The notes beneath the pieces were generated by a model that had not been told where the DNA came from, did no database searches, and saw only the letters and a program-made list of their open reading frames with translations. Made by a program: the position numbers and the translations under genes. Shown one piece after another: positions 7,419 to 17,700 of a stretch of DNA of 64,000 nucleotides (its first letter is position 1; each line of letters begins with the position of its first letter). Location of the stretch: positions 95,910-159,909 of the forward strand of contig JAUSOY010000078.1 in assembly GCA_030656615.1 (NCBI GenBank), in the 5' to 3' direction. This DNA is from Bacteroidales bacterium (GTDB lineage: Bacteria > Bacteroidota > Bacteroidia > Bacteroidales > TTA-H9).

Positions 7419-8138
7419 ATGAGAAATAAATTACCAATGACGAAAATAAAAGCCATTCTTTTTGATTTTGGAGGCACCATAGACACCGACGGTGTTCACT
7501 GGAGTGAAAAATATTGGGATGCTTATGTAGCTTGTGGTATTGATATTTCAAAGGAAGAGTACGAGAAAGCTTATGTTGCAGCCGGTGACGATATGCTCGA
7601 AGGCCTGCTTGGTCCTGATGCAACGTTTCGTCATACGTTGCAAGTGCAAATCAGCCTTCAAACGCGCATTCTTGGTTCAAAAGCTTTTCTTAATCTTAAT
7701 AATCTGTCAGAGACTACGGATTTACTCACGAATTGGTGTTATGCAGATGTAGTAAAAAATATTGCATCGCTCAAACCCATTCTTGAATCATTAAAACAAG
7801 ATTACCGTTTGGTATTGGTATCCAATTTTTATGGGAATATGCTGACGGTGTTAAAAGAATTCCATATTAACGATCTTTTTGAATATGTAATTGATTCAAC
7901 CTTGGTTGGGCTTCGTAAACCAGACCCGGCAATTTGGCAGTTAGCCATTGATAAATTAAAACTCAAACCCGAAGAATGTCTCGTGATAGGTGATTCTTAT
8001 TCTCGTGATATTGAGCCTGCTGCACATTTAGGGTGTATAACTGCCTGGATTGACGGCAAAAGCTGGACCCGCCCGGCCGATACTTCCAAAGCTAACTATA
8101 TTATTAAATCATTGAAAACATTTACCCTCAAACAATAA
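7419..8138 (+). CDS. HAD-superfamily hydrolase (candidate phosphatidylinositol-phosphate phosphatase)
   Basis: A 239-residue HAD hydrolase with a helical cap. Motif I is LFDFGGTID (D16 nucleophile), motif II LVLVSNFYG, motif III GLRKPDP and motif IV VIGDSYSRDI. The residue two after the nucleophile, usually the general acid in phosphatases (DxD), is Gly here (DFG), as in a sizeable DFGGT subgroup of HADs, so phosphatase activity is not assured. ATG 7419 follows the upstream stop codon directly; ATG 7437 (MTKIKAILF) is an equally good start. In Bacteroides inositol-lipid synthesis a phosphatase converts phosphatidylinositol phosphate to phosphatidylinositol, and this gene, directly before MIPS, is the locus's only obvious candidate. 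Confidence 0.88.
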   Translation: MRNKLPMTKIKAILFDFGGTIDTDGVHWSEKYWDAYVACGIDISKEEYEKAYVAAGDDMLEGLLGPDATFRHTLQVQISLQTRILGSKAFLNLNNLSETTDLLTNWCYADVVKNIASLKPILESLKQDYRLVLVSNFYGNMLTVLKEFHINDLFEYVIDSTLVGLRKPDPAIWQLAIDKLKLKPEECLVIGDSYSRDIEPAAHLGCITAWIDGKSWTRPADTSKANYIIKSLKTFTLKQ

Positions 8139-8172
8139 TAAACAGTCATTCATCTTATAAATAATCAACTGT

Positions 8173-9489
8173 ATGCATACAACAGTTAAAAAACCTGAAG
8201 GAAAACTTGGAGTACTTCTTGTAGGCATGAGTGGAGCCGTATCCACTACTTTTCTGGCTGGTACACTGGCCGTTCGTAAAGGCGTTGGTTTACCTATCGG
8301 TTCACTGACCCAAATGGGTACCATCAGACTTGGTAAACGCGCTGATAACAATTTCCCTAAAATCAAAGACTTTGTTCCACTGTACGATCTTAAGAATTTA
8401 ATTTTTGGTGGTTGGGATATACGTGATGAAAACTCATATGAATCTGCAAAAATTGCAGAAGTTTTAAAGGACAAGGATTTGGATCTGGTCAAAGACGAAC
8501 TCGAACAACTTCGTCCGTTTAAAGCAGTTTTTGATAAAAAATACGTAGCCCGTCTTGATGGTACTTATGTTAAATCTGACACGACTAAGGCCGGTCTGAT
8601 GGAGCAGGTTCGCGAAGATATCCGCAACTTCAGAAAGGATAACAATCTGGCAGATATTATCACGATTTGGTGTGGAAGCACAGAAACCTACCTGAAAGCA
8701 TCTGAAGTTCACGATACCATAGAAAGCTTTGAAGAAGGTATGAAAAATAACCATCCCGACATTTCACCCAGTATGCTATATGCTTGGGCTTGTCTGATGG
8801 AAAATGTACCCTACTTCAATGGTGCACCTAACCTAACATTGGATATTAAAGCTGTTCAGCAGCTTGCATTGAAGAATGGTATTCCCATTGCTGGAAAAGA
8901 TTTCAAAACTGGACAAACCATGGTAAAAACCGTTATTGCCCCTATGCTAAAAACTCGTATGCTCGGGCTCGATGGCTGGTTTTCGACCAATATTCTTGGG
9001 AATCGTGATGGTGAAGTACTCGACGATCCGGGTTCTTTTAAAACAAAAGAAGAAAGCAAACTTTCTGTTATTGACAGCATTCTTCAGCCCGAATTGTATC
9101 CTGAACTTTATGGTAATGTATATCATAAGGTTAGAATAAATTATTACCCTCCCCGTAAGGATAATAAAGAAGGCTGGGATAATATTGACTTATTTGGCTG
9201 GTTGGGTTACCCCATGCAGCTAAAGATCGATTTCCTATGCCGCGATTCCATTTTAGCTGCCCCACTCGTACTCGATTTAGTACTTTTAGGTAATCTTAGC
9301 CAGCGTGTTGGATTCTCCGGGATACAGGAATGGTTATCGTTCTATTTCAAAAGCCCGCAACATTCGGAAGGCATTGTTCCTGAACATGATCTGTTTATTC
9401 AGAACATCAAAATGAAAAATACCCTTCGCGAAATCATGAACGAAGAACCGATAACCCATCTTGACGACAAAATCACTCTCTTCAAATAA
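8173..9489 (+). CDS. myo-Inositol-1-phosphate synthase (inositol-3-phosphate synthase)
   Basis: A 438-residue NAD-dependent enzyme that converts glucose 6-phosphate to 1D-myo-inositol 3-phosphate, the source of inositol. The N-terminal NAD-binding fold begins GVLLVGMSGAVSTT (residues 13-26). Hallmarks of the family are GKDFKTGQT (241-249), the GWFSTNILGNRDG block (268-280) with a following SFKTKEESK, and KIDFLCRDSILAAPL (351-365), which together hold the conserved active-site lysines and acidic residues. The length matches bacterial and eukaryotic enzymes that keep the central catalytic domain. It is last in the operon, 34 bp after the HAD gene, and is followed at once by a terminator. Its presence is what identifies the whole locus as inositol-lipid synthesis. 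Confidence 0.97.
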   Translation: MHTTVKKPEGKLGVLLVGMSGAVSTTFLAGTLAVRKGVGLPIGSLTQMGTIRLGKRADNNFPKIKDFVPLYDLKNLIFGGWDIRDENSYESAKIAEVLKDKDLDLVKDELEQLRPFKAVFDKKYVARLDGTYVKSDTTKAGLMEQVREDIRNFRKDNNLADIITIWCGSTETYLKASEVHDTIESFEEGMKNNHPDISPSMLYAWACLMENVPYFNGAPNLTLDIKAVQQLALKNGIPIAGKDFKTGQTMVKTVIAPMLKTRMLGLDGWFSTNILGNRDGEVLDDPGSFKTKEESKLSVIDSILQPELYPELYGNVYHKVRINYYPPRKDNKEGWDNIDLFGWLGYPMQLKIDFLCRDSILAAPLVLDLVLLGNLSQRVGFSGIQEWLSFYFKSPQHSEGIVPEHDLFIQNIKMKNTLREIMNEEPITHLDDKITLFK

Positions 9490-9500
9490 ACATTATCAAC

Positions 9501-9540
9501 AAAAAGGCCGACGACGAAAAATCCGTCATCGGCCTTTTTT
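9501..9540. terminator. Rho-independent bidirectional terminator
   Basis: GGCCGACGACG (9506-9516) pairs with CGTCATCGGCC (9524-9534) apart from one mismatch, around a short A-rich loop. It is flanked by an A run on the left and T6 on the right, so it can end both MIPS (+) and the convergent gene (-). Confidence 0.9.
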
Positions 9541-9558
9541 AAAAACCTGATACGTTCT

Positions 9559-10095
9559 TTACTTATTGTAAATACGCTCTGTAATAGCTTTTCCGTTTTC
9601 GGGATTTTGTCCAAAAAGATCGACGTATAATACGCGTAATGAATTGGATGGGTCTGCCTCAACATGAATTCTGTTCAAAACAGCTTCCATACCATTTATA
9701 CGCATTCGGCCTTCCGCTTTTCCGGGTCCGGTAGAATGGATACGAAGTTTTCTGTCGGGAAATGCTACCAGTGAAATCTCAATCTCATTTTTATTATTGA
9801 TTGAAGATGAATATCCATAAGCCAATTTGTTTTGAATATAACTCAAATCGCTTTTTTCGCCGGGCTTATCTGTTTGGTTTATCCAATAAGCATGAACGGG
9901 TTCAGAAGTATCGATTTGACCATTCGACTTAAAACGTGCATCGTAACAAACAATATTCTGATTCTTTGAGCGTGTAATATAAAAAATCCTGAATTCATTA
10001 TAGGAAGGTGATGTATAAACAGCTGATAAAACCGTTGATGAAAACAACATCCAAGATATTAAAGATAAAAGACATGTTTTACTTAAAACATTCAT
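9559..10095 (-). CDS. Secreted DUF4833-like protein
   Basis: A 178-residue protein with a signal peptide (MNVLSKTCLLSLISWMLFSS, cleavage near LSA) and a single beta-rich domain that contains FYITRSKNQNIVCYDARF, HAYWIN and SLVAFPDRKLRI. It resembles the DUF4833 family of Bacteroidota; no catalytic residues are known. The reading frame is open to 10128, but I start at the internal ATG 10095, because only that start gives a clean signal peptide and a -7 promoter element lies at 10116-10123, inside the longer version. It is convergent with the inositol-lipid operon across a shared terminator. A periplasmic or outer-membrane role linked to inositol lipids is possible from position only. Confidence 0.75.
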   Translation of the reverse strand: MNVLSKTCLLSLISWMLFSSTVLSAVYTSPSYNEFRIFYITRSKNQNIVCYDARFKSNGQIDTSEPVHAYWINQTDKPGEKSDLSYIQNKLAYGYSSSINNKNEIEISLVAFPDRKLRIHSTGPGKAEGRMRINGMEAVLNRIHVEADPSNSLRVLYVDLFGQNPENGKAITERIYNK

Positions 10096-10115
10096 AAGTG
10101 TAATTTTTTCATTTG

Positions 10116-10123
10116 CAAAATTA
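10116..10123 (-). promoter_or_regulatory. Candidate -7 element for the DUF4833-like gene
   Basis: TAATTTTG on the minus strand, 20 bp before the chosen ATG (10095). The matching TTG upstream is at a less usual spacing (16 bp), so only the -7 part is convincing. Confidence 0.4.
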
Positions 10124-10234
10124 AACAAAACAACAAAACCAATAATAGCATAAATTGTGCCCTTGTAACCAATTTCATGATTAATCGTTTATTTGGTACG
10201 ATTTATGCGAAAAACCCAAACAAAATAATCATCC

Positions 10235-12778
10235 GTGAAAAATATAACTAATTTTATCATATATTTAATTCTGTTCCTTGTTCCAACAGGATTATTTGCT
10301 CAGCAAACAAGCATTCAGGGGAAAATTACAGATGGGGCCACCAACGAACCCATCCCTTTCGCGAACGTATTTTTTAAGGGCACCACAGTAGGTACCACAA
10401 CCGATTTCGATGGTCGGTTTAAGCTGAAAACACCAACCCCGGGCGACTCCCTAACCGTAATGGTTGTAAATTATAAACCCAGAACAAAAAAGGTAAAAAA
10501 AGGTCAGGTGCAAAATATGGATTTCCAGCTGGATCAAACAATCTTTGAACTGGGTGAAGTTCTCATCAAAGCGGGTGAAAATCCTGCTCATCCCATCATT
10601 CGTAAAGCTCGCGACAACCGTAAGCTTTACAATATGGAAAATCTGGATGCTTATGAATACCGATCATATGTAAAAATTGATATCAACCTGGATAAAATAT
10701 CCGATAAATTCATGAACAACAAGACTTTCAAACCATACAAACAAATGTTTGACAGTTTGAAAGAGGCCGCCGGAGAACACGGACAAATCGTTTTACCCTT
10801 CTTCATGAGTGAACAAATCAGTGATGTTTATTATCTTAAAAATCCTGAGCGTCAGAAGTCGGTGGTTGAAGCCAACAAAATCACTGGTTTGATTTTAGAC
10901 AATTTTCAGATTTTTGAAAAGTTTATTGGAAGAGTCTTTCAGGACTATAATTTCAACAATAACTTTCAGATGATTCTCGATCGATCATTTATTACGCCAT
11001 TGGCCAATGGTGGTTTTGGTTACTATGAGTATTATATCATGGATACCGTATTAATTGACAACGACAGTTGTTTTGAGATTAAGGTGAAAGCAAAACGTCC
11101 ACAGGACCTAGCATTTAATGGAAAAATATGGATTACTGACAAAACTTTCGCACTCCGCAGACTCGATTTGGAAGTGACGGACAAAGCTAATCTGAATTTT
11201 GTAGAACGTTATAAAATACAGCAGGATTATGAGCCTCAGGATGGTCATTGGATTCCTACCAAAACAAGGGTTTTAATAGATGCACAGGAAACCAGTGACT
11301 CTGCTGTGGGGCTTATCGGTAAATTTTACATATCTAACCGCGACTTCGTAATCGGTAAACCGCGAGAACTAGCATTTTATCGGGATCCTGTCGTTGTTCA
11401 AATGGCCGCTAAAACGTACAAAGACGACTATTGGAATGTAGAACGTCGTAAAATGATAACCGACGTAGAGCAAGTCGAAAATTCATACAAAGTACTGGAC
11501 TCGCTTCGCAAATCTGAACGTATTACATTTATCAGAAGAACATTAAGAACTGTATGGGACGGTTATTATGATATCGGTAATGTACAGCTAGGCCATTGGT
11601 ACACCCTTATCGGAAATAATAAAGTTGAAGGGCTTCGTTTACAGGGAACGGCACAAACCACCATCGACTGGAATAATAACTGGATTTTAAAAGGCCATTT
11701 AGCTTATGGTTTTGGCGATCAAAAATTAAAATATAACGGACAAGTTGAATACTTTCTTGATCGTAATAAATGGAAAAAAATAGGATTCCGACATCAGCAT
11801 GATATGGAACGGCTGGGTATTGATGCTGACTTCCTCGAAGGGCATGTTTTCCTGAACTGGTTATTCCTTTTCTCCTCTCAATTTGGTTTTCTTGAACGTA
11901 TGAGTCTTTCACGTCAGACTCGTGCATGGTACGAAACGGATCATTGGCATGGTTGGTCATCCAAGTTTATGTTTACTCAAAAACATTTTCTGCCTCAGGG
12001 TGATTATGTATTCGCTTTTTACGACGAAAACAATCAATTAAAAAATAATTTCAATGTATCCGAGTTCTCCTTTGTTACCAGTTATTCGAAGAAACGACTT
12101 TGGCTGGTCGAAGATAACTGGCGTATGGGCACCGAATCATTGAAATCGCCTTTATATACATTTAAAGCTGCCATTGGGGTAAATAATCTTCTGGGAAGTG
12201 ATTTTGGATACCAGAAATTTGCTCTGAATATTATGCAAAAATGGCGTACTGGATATTTAGGACAGCTTGACTATTCCGTTACAGCTCAGATTATTATGGG
12301 GAATTATCCATACATACAGGCGAATATCTTACAAGGAAATGAGCCCATATTTTCAGCAGAAAGAGCCTATAACATGATGAATTTCTTTGAATTTGCTGCC
12401 GATAAATCTGTAGAAGGTATTTTTCTTCATCACTTCGATGGACTGTTTTTCAATAGAATTCCATTATTGCGTAGGCTAAAATTACGGGAGGTCGCCGGGT
12501 TTAATTTCATCTTTTCGTCGTATAACGAGAAAAAACTTATACGCACAGCTGATAATCCGGAGGGTCTGATGCCTGAAACCTATAATGGGCAAGAAATCAC
12601 CAAATTCAGGACCATGAGCTGGGATAAACCCTATCTGGAAGTTTCTTATGGAATTGAAAATCTGTTTAAAATTGTACGTATACAGGCTTATCATCGTTTA
12701 AGTTATCTTGACCCAGGGCCTGATGGAAAAGAAGTAGGTAAATTCGCCATTAAAGGATCTTTCATTTTCCGATTGTAA
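10235..12778 (+). CDS. Outer-membrane protein: carboxypeptidase-regulatory-like domain plus DUF5686
   Basis: An 847-residue exported protein. A signal peptide (cleavage after LFAQ, about residue 22) is followed by a CarboxypepD_reg-like beta-sandwich at residues 26-100 (QTSIQGKITDGATNEPIPFA, then TDFDGRFKL), which is typical of TonB-dependent-receptor-like proteins, and then by the long DUF5686 region ending in the aromatic-terminated strand GSFIFRL, as in outer-membrane beta-barrels. Start is GTG 10235, the only one that gives the full signal peptide. DUF5686 proteins are common in Bacteroidota and their role is unknown. The stop codon shares its last base with the ABC-transporter ATG, so the three genes likely form one operon. 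Confidence 0.9.
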   Translation: MKNITNFIIYLILFLVPTGLFAQQTSIQGKITDGATNEPIPFANVFFKGTTVGTTTDFDGRFKLKTPTPGDSLTVMVVNYKPRTKKVKKGQVQNMDFQLDQTIFELGEVLIKAGENPAHPIIRKARDNRKLYNMENLDAYEYRSYVKIDINLDKISDKFMNNKTFKPYKQMFDSLKEAAGEHGQIVLPFFMSEQISDVYYLKNPERQKSVVEANKITGLILDNFQIFEKFIGRVFQDYNFNNNFQMILDRSFITPLANGGFGYYEYYIMDTVLIDNDSCFEIKVKAKRPQDLAFNGKIWITDKTFALRRLDLEVTDKANLNFVERYKIQQDYEPQDGHWIPTKTRVLIDAQETSDSAVGLIGKFYISNRDFVIGKPRELAFYRDPVVVQMAAKTYKDDYWNVERRKMITDVEQVENSYKVLDSLRKSERITFIRRTLRTVWDGYYDIGNVQLGHWYTLIGNNKVEGLRLQGTAQTTIDWNNNWILKGHLAYGFGDQKLKYNGQVEYFLDRNKWKKIGFRHQHDMERLGIDADFLEGHVFLNWLFLFSSQFGFLERMSLSRQTRAWYETDHWHGWSSKFMFTQKHFLPQGDYVFAFYDENNQLKNNFNVSEFSFVTSYSKKRLWLVEDNWRMGTESLKSPLYTFKAAIGVNNLLGSDFGYQKFALNIMQKWRTGYLGQLDYSVTAQIIMGNYPYIQANILQGNEPIFSAERAYNMMNFFEFAADKSVEGIFLHHFDGLFFNRIPLLRRLKLREVAGFNFIFSSYNEKKLIRTADNPEGLMPETYNGQEITKFRTMSWDKPYLEVSYGIENLFKIVRIQAYHRLSYLDPGPDGKEVGKFAIKGSFIFRL

Positions 12779-13668
12779 TGAACATTATAGAAACAACAGG
12801 ACTATCAAAATCGTATGGCAAGGTTCATGCGCTAAATAATCTTTCATTGACCATCCGGCAGGGCGAGGTTTTTGCTCTGCTGGGTCCCAATGGAAGTGGA
12901 AAAACTACGACCCTTGGAATAATTCTTGGGGTAATCTTTCAGAATAACGGTACGTATCGGTGGTTTGAAGAAGAAAATCATTACAGCCAACGAAGAAAAA
13001 TTGGTGCTGTACTCGAAATGCCCAATTTCTACCCGTATTTATCGGGTACGAATAATCTGAAAATTGCATCAGACATCAAAGGAATTGATTATTCTGACAT
13101 TCCAAGAGTTTTGCGGATTGTGGGTTTGGAAGATCGTGGAAAGCACCGTTTCCGAACCTATTCTTACGGTATGAAACAACGATTGGCTATAGCTTCGGCT
13201 CTGCTGGGAAATCCTTCCGTGCTCATTCTCGACGAACCAACCAATGGACTCGATCCCCAAGGGATTGCGGAAATCCGTGAGCTAATTTTACGAATTGCGG
13301 CAGAAGGAATTACCATAGTACTGGCAAGCCATATTCTGGATGAAGTACAAAAAGTTTGTAGCCATGTAGCTGTACTTAATAAGGGTAATCTTATTTTTAA
13401 AGGAAGCGTTAAAGAGATGACACATCCGGGTTATACTCTGGAAATGGCATCCTCAGATATGACTCTTTTACGCAAGACCATTCTTGAAATACCGGAGGTT
13501 TCTGGAATTGAATCCGAATCTGAACATTGGTTGGTAAGTTTTTCGTCAGAACCCGATGCCGGTATTATTAATTCAATGCTTCATAATAAGGGAATTTTAC
13601 TAAATCATTTGAGCCGTCGCACAAAGAGTCTGGAATCTCATTTTCTTGATTTGCTTAAAAAACAATAA
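12778..13668 (+). CDS. ABC transporter ATP-binding protein
   Basis: A 296-residue ATPase subunit of an ABC-2 type exporter. Walker A is GPNGSGKT (36-43), the signature is YSYGMKQRLAIA (about 128-139) and Walker B SVLILDEP (147-154) is followed by TNGLDPQG and the switch histidine in ASHILDE. A C-terminal domain of about 80 residues (from residue 220) is common in drug/bacteriocin-type exporters (CcmA/BcrA-like). It overlaps the DUF5686 gene by one base and is 11 bp ahead of its permease, so the pair works together at the inner membrane. The exported substrate is unknown. Confidence 0.96.
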   Translation: MNIIETTGLSKSYGKVHALNNLSLTIRQGEVFALLGPNGSGKTTTLGIILGVIFQNNGTYRWFEEENHYSQRRKIGAVLEMPNFYPYLSGTNNLKIASDIKGIDYSDIPRVLRIVGLEDRGKHRFRTYSYGMKQRLAIASALLGNPSVLILDEPTNGLDPQGIAEIRELILRIAAEGITIVLASHILDEVQKVCSHVAVLNKGNLIFKGSVKEMTHPGYTLEMASSDMTLLRKTILEIPEVSGIESESEHWLVSFSSEPDAGIINSMLHNKGILLNHLSRRTKSLESHFLDLLKKQ

Positions 13669-13679
13669 ATCTGCAACTT

Positions 13680-14489
13680 ATGTTCCGATTGTTACGAATT
13701 GAATTAACTAAATCGACCTCCTATTATGTGTTTTGGGGCATGGCGGCTTTAAACCTGATGGCTCTCGCCGGATTATACTGGGGTATTCAACCTTTTATCG
13801 ATGATAAACTAGCAGATGCCAGCCGAAACTCCCCCATTCCTATTCCCGCCATCAGTTTATATAATTTTCCGGAAATATGGCATAATTTGTCATTTATGGC
13901 CGGGAGCCGATTTTTTCTAATGTTTCCTGCGCTGGTAATCATTCTTCTGGTAACCAATGAATATTCGTTTAGAACGATTCGGCAGAATGTTATTGATGGA
14001 TTAAGCCGCACAGAATTTTTTCTTGGCAAGCTTTATCTGAGTGTTTTTATCGCTTTATTTCTAAGTCTGTTTTTGTTAATCAATGGTTTTCTGCTTGGTA
14101 TAATTCATTCGGCAGATGTTTCATCCGTAGCAATTCTAAGCAAAATCCATTTTATAGCAGCCTATTTCCTTGAAGTTTTGGCTTTTTGCAGCCTGGCAAT
14201 GATGATTGGTTTTTTAGTACCCAAATCAATTTTTGCTCTTGGCATTTTATTCGTTTATGCAGTCATTGCTGAGCCCATTGCCACACATTTTGTAGGTGAA
14301 AGCTATAAGCAGTTTTTTCCCTTATATGCTATGTCAGGAGTAATTGATGTTCCCAATTCTTCCTTAATGAAACTATTCGGTGTTCAGTTTAAAGATTATA
14401 TTGACTGGGCATTGGTTTTGATTACCTTGGGCTGGACCGTAGTTTTTAATTTGATAAGCTTGTGGATTGTCCGGAAAAAGAATTTGTAG
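13680..14489 (+). CDS. ABC-2 type transporter permease
   Basis: A 269-residue inner-membrane protein with six hydrophobic segments. An N-terminal amphipathic start (FRLLRIELTKSTSYYVFW) leads into the first helix, and the NEYSFRTIRQNVIDGLSRTE stretch is the cytoplasmic coupling helix typical of ABC-2 permeases such as BcrB/NatB. It follows its ATPase by 11 bp. The pair probably makes a homodimeric permease with two ATPase copies. Substrate unknown; there is no immunity or bacteriocin gene nearby. Confidence 0.93.
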   Translation: MFRLLRIELTKSTSYYVFWGMAALNLMALAGLYWGIQPFIDDKLADASRNSPIPIPAISLYNFPEIWHNLSFMAGSRFFLMFPALVIILLVTNEYSFRTIRQNVIDGLSRTEFFLGKLYLSVFIALFLSLFLLINGFLLGIIHSADVSSVAILSKIHFIAAYFLEVLAFCSLAMMIGFLVPKSIFALGILFVYAVIAEPIATHFVGESYKQFFPLYAMSGVIDVPNSSLMKLFGVQFKDYIDWALVLITLGWTVVFNLISLWIVRKKNL

Positions 14490-14737
14490 TCTTTAAAATT
14501 CAATTTACGCGATGTGATATCTTAGGAATTGTAGTCTCCTAAACGCATTTGCCTTAAATATCTGAATCAGGGTTTCGGATTGGAATAAAAAATCAATAAT
14601 TACCCATTTTAAAAGAGAATTGAATTATTTCAGTCCAAAATGTTGTAATTTTCGGATATAATATGAACAGACATTAGATTTTCTATGTTCATCGTTATAG
14701 CATATATAATTTCTACTATATTCTGGACGGGCTTACT
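14490..14737. other. Leader region of the giant histidine kinase gene
   Basis: A gap of 248 bp. It contains a small hairpin (TTAGGA 14522-14527 / TCCTAA 14537-14542) and an inverted repeat ATGAACA (14663-14669) / TGTTCAT (14686-14692) centred about 60 bp ahead of the kinase start. A TAATTTTC sequence near 14645 is one base off the -7 consensus. No ORF. Confidence 0.4.
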
Positions 14738-17700
14738 ATGAATAATCCAATTACAAACCGACAAAGAAGAATATTTCCTTACGTACTACCTGTCATTATC
14801 GTAACTTTCCTTATCAGTATTGCTGCTATTGCATACTATGATAGAGAAAAGAAACAAGTACTGGATAATATTCAAAACAAATTACAATTGGTTTCTGAAT
14901 TGAAATCCCAACAAATTCAAACCTGGCTTGAAGAACGGATAGCAGATGCCACATCGGATATTAAATCTGAATATTTTATTGAAGCAATTACTGCATATGC
15001 GAATTTATACACAAAAGGCCAGATATACACGCCACAATCGATTAATCTCTATTCGCGTTTGCAGAAACGATTGAAATTACTGAAGGCGGAAGGTAATTTT
15101 GAAGATGTATTTATAACAGATACGGCCTTTAATATCATTATAAATTCCGAGAATATCAATAAGCCGTTTTTATTCACTGAAACCATAGAAAGTGCCAGAA
15201 TTGTTTTGAGAAAAGGAGAAACACAGCTTACTAATTTTTACTATAATCCTGCAGAATCTCATACACATATGGATATCATAAGTATAGTTCGGTTTAGTGA
15301 AAGCTTGACTGCTGCTTTGATCTATTTTCGGGTTAATCCGGATAGCTTTCTTTATCCTTACCTCGACTCATGGCCATATCCAAGTAAAACTTCCGAAACG
15401 CTGCTGATAACTCAAAAAGACGACAGTGTGATTTTTATCAGCAAATTGCAAAATTGGAAAAATGAAACGGGAAAACATTTAGCTATTGATTTTAAGCAAA
15501 CGGAAGTACCAGCTGTGAAAGCTGCAATGGGTACTAAGGGATTTGTTGAAGGAATCGACTATACTGGTGAGAATGTCTATGCTTATTTATCAAAAATAGA
15601 AGGAACAGATTGGTTTTTAGTGACGAAGGTTGATCGGAATGAAATTTCTGAAAAACTCAGCCCAATTTTAATTACCACGATTGGGTATTCTTTATTAATT
15701 ATTCTTTTTACCTCTTCTCTTTTCTTCTTCTTTTTTAGTATTAAAACTAACAAACTGAATAAGAAAATCCTTCAGGCGCAGAAAGAATTTTATACTTCCT
15801 TATATTCGATTGCAGATGGTGTGATTACTACCGATCAACATGGCAAGATCCGAATAATGAATAAGTCAGCCTGTTTATTACTCGATTGGACCGATGAAGA
15901 AGTTCAGGGAAAAAATATTGACGAGGTCTTATGGCTTTTTGATGAGAATTCTGTTGAAACAAGAGTCAATCCGGTTCTGACAGTATTGAATAGTAAACTA
16001 CTAACTTTAGATTCAAAGCATTTTTTTCTAATTAATCGGAAGGGAGAAAAGAAGGCAGTTACAACAACGGCTTCACCCATTTACGATGAGACGAATAAAA
16101 TAATTGGTGTAGTTCTTACTTTAAAAGATCAAACGGAGGAACAATCAAGGAAACTGGAATTAGAAACACATCGTCAAAAGCTTATCATGCTGTTGTCGAA
16201 CCTACCGGGGATGGCCTATAGCTGCTTGAATGATGATAACTGGACCATGGAATTCGTGAGTGAAGGCTGCCTGAAACTTACCGGTTATTTGCCAAAAGAA
16301 CTGATAGGCAATACGGAGATATCATATGCCAGTGTTATTCGCGAAAACTACCGTCCTAAAGTTTGGGAAATGGTACAACAAGCAATTGATAACCGCTCCA
16401 GTTTTATTCTCGAATACGAAATCAATTGTAAGAATGGCGACAAGAAATGGGTTTGGGAGCAGGGACAAGGCATTTTTTCTGATGATGGGAATCTAATCCG
16501 GCTCGAAGGTTTTATCACAGACATTACAGTGCAAAAAAGAGCAAAGGAAATACTGGAAGAAAGTGAAAGGGATCTGAAAATCATTATCGAATCATCACCA
16601 TTAGCGATGGCTCTGGCTGATAATGAGCATAATGTTATTTATCTTAACAAAACATTCATCGAAACCTTTGGATATAATGAAAAGGATATTCCCAATTTAA
16701 CATATTGGTGGAATCTTGCTTATCCTGATCCAATCTACCGTGAAAATTTAAAAAAATCATGGATAGCTGCTTTTGATAAAGCGAATAAGAGTAGTAGCCA
16801 GATTTCTCCACTTGAGGTTAACGTTCAGTGTAAAGATGGCAGTTATAAACACATTCTGCTGAAATCGTCAGTAATTGATAATCGAAATATTACCATATTT
16901 CAGGATATTTCCGATAGAGTATTGGCTGAGAATGCTTTAAAAGCCAATGAAAAAAAATATCGGCAATTGCACGAAAGTATGACAGAAGCTTTCGTGATGG
17001 TTAACCTGGAAGGTCATATTCTTGAATTTAATGAAGTATATCGATCATTATTGGGCTACACAAAAGATGAATTATTGGGAATGGATTTCCGGAAGATTAC
17101 TCCTGAAAAATGGATTGAACCTGAAGAAGAAATAATTACAAACCAAATTCTAATCCGAGGTTCTTCCGAAATTTTCGAAAAAGAATATATTCGAAAAGAC
17201 GGAACAGTATTTCCCGTCGAATTAAGAGCTTTTCTTATCACCAATGAAATTGGCGAACCCGAATCAATGTGGGCCATTGTCCGTGATATAACGTATAGAA
17301 AGCAAACAGAAAAAGCCCTTGAATTAATTGCTGGAGAAGGGATATCGAAACAAGGAGAAAATTCGTTTTCTGAATCTATGGTTTTATTTGTTAGTAAAAC
17401 TTTTGGGGTAGAACAAGTTTTATTCGGAGAATATATTGCGAGAGAAGATTCCGTTAAATCCATAGCTGTATGCAGTGGAGGGGAAATTGTACCAAATATA
17501 AGCTATCAGCTAAAAGATACTCCATGTGAGAATGTTATCAATCAGAAGAATTGTTTTTACCCGAAAAAAATTCGTTTACAATTTCCGAAAGATCTTCTTC
17601 TTTCTGAAATGAAAGCTGAAAGCTACATCGGCATTCCATTATGGAATTCACAAGGTAATGCGATTGGAATTATTGCGCTGATAGATACCAAGCCTATGAA

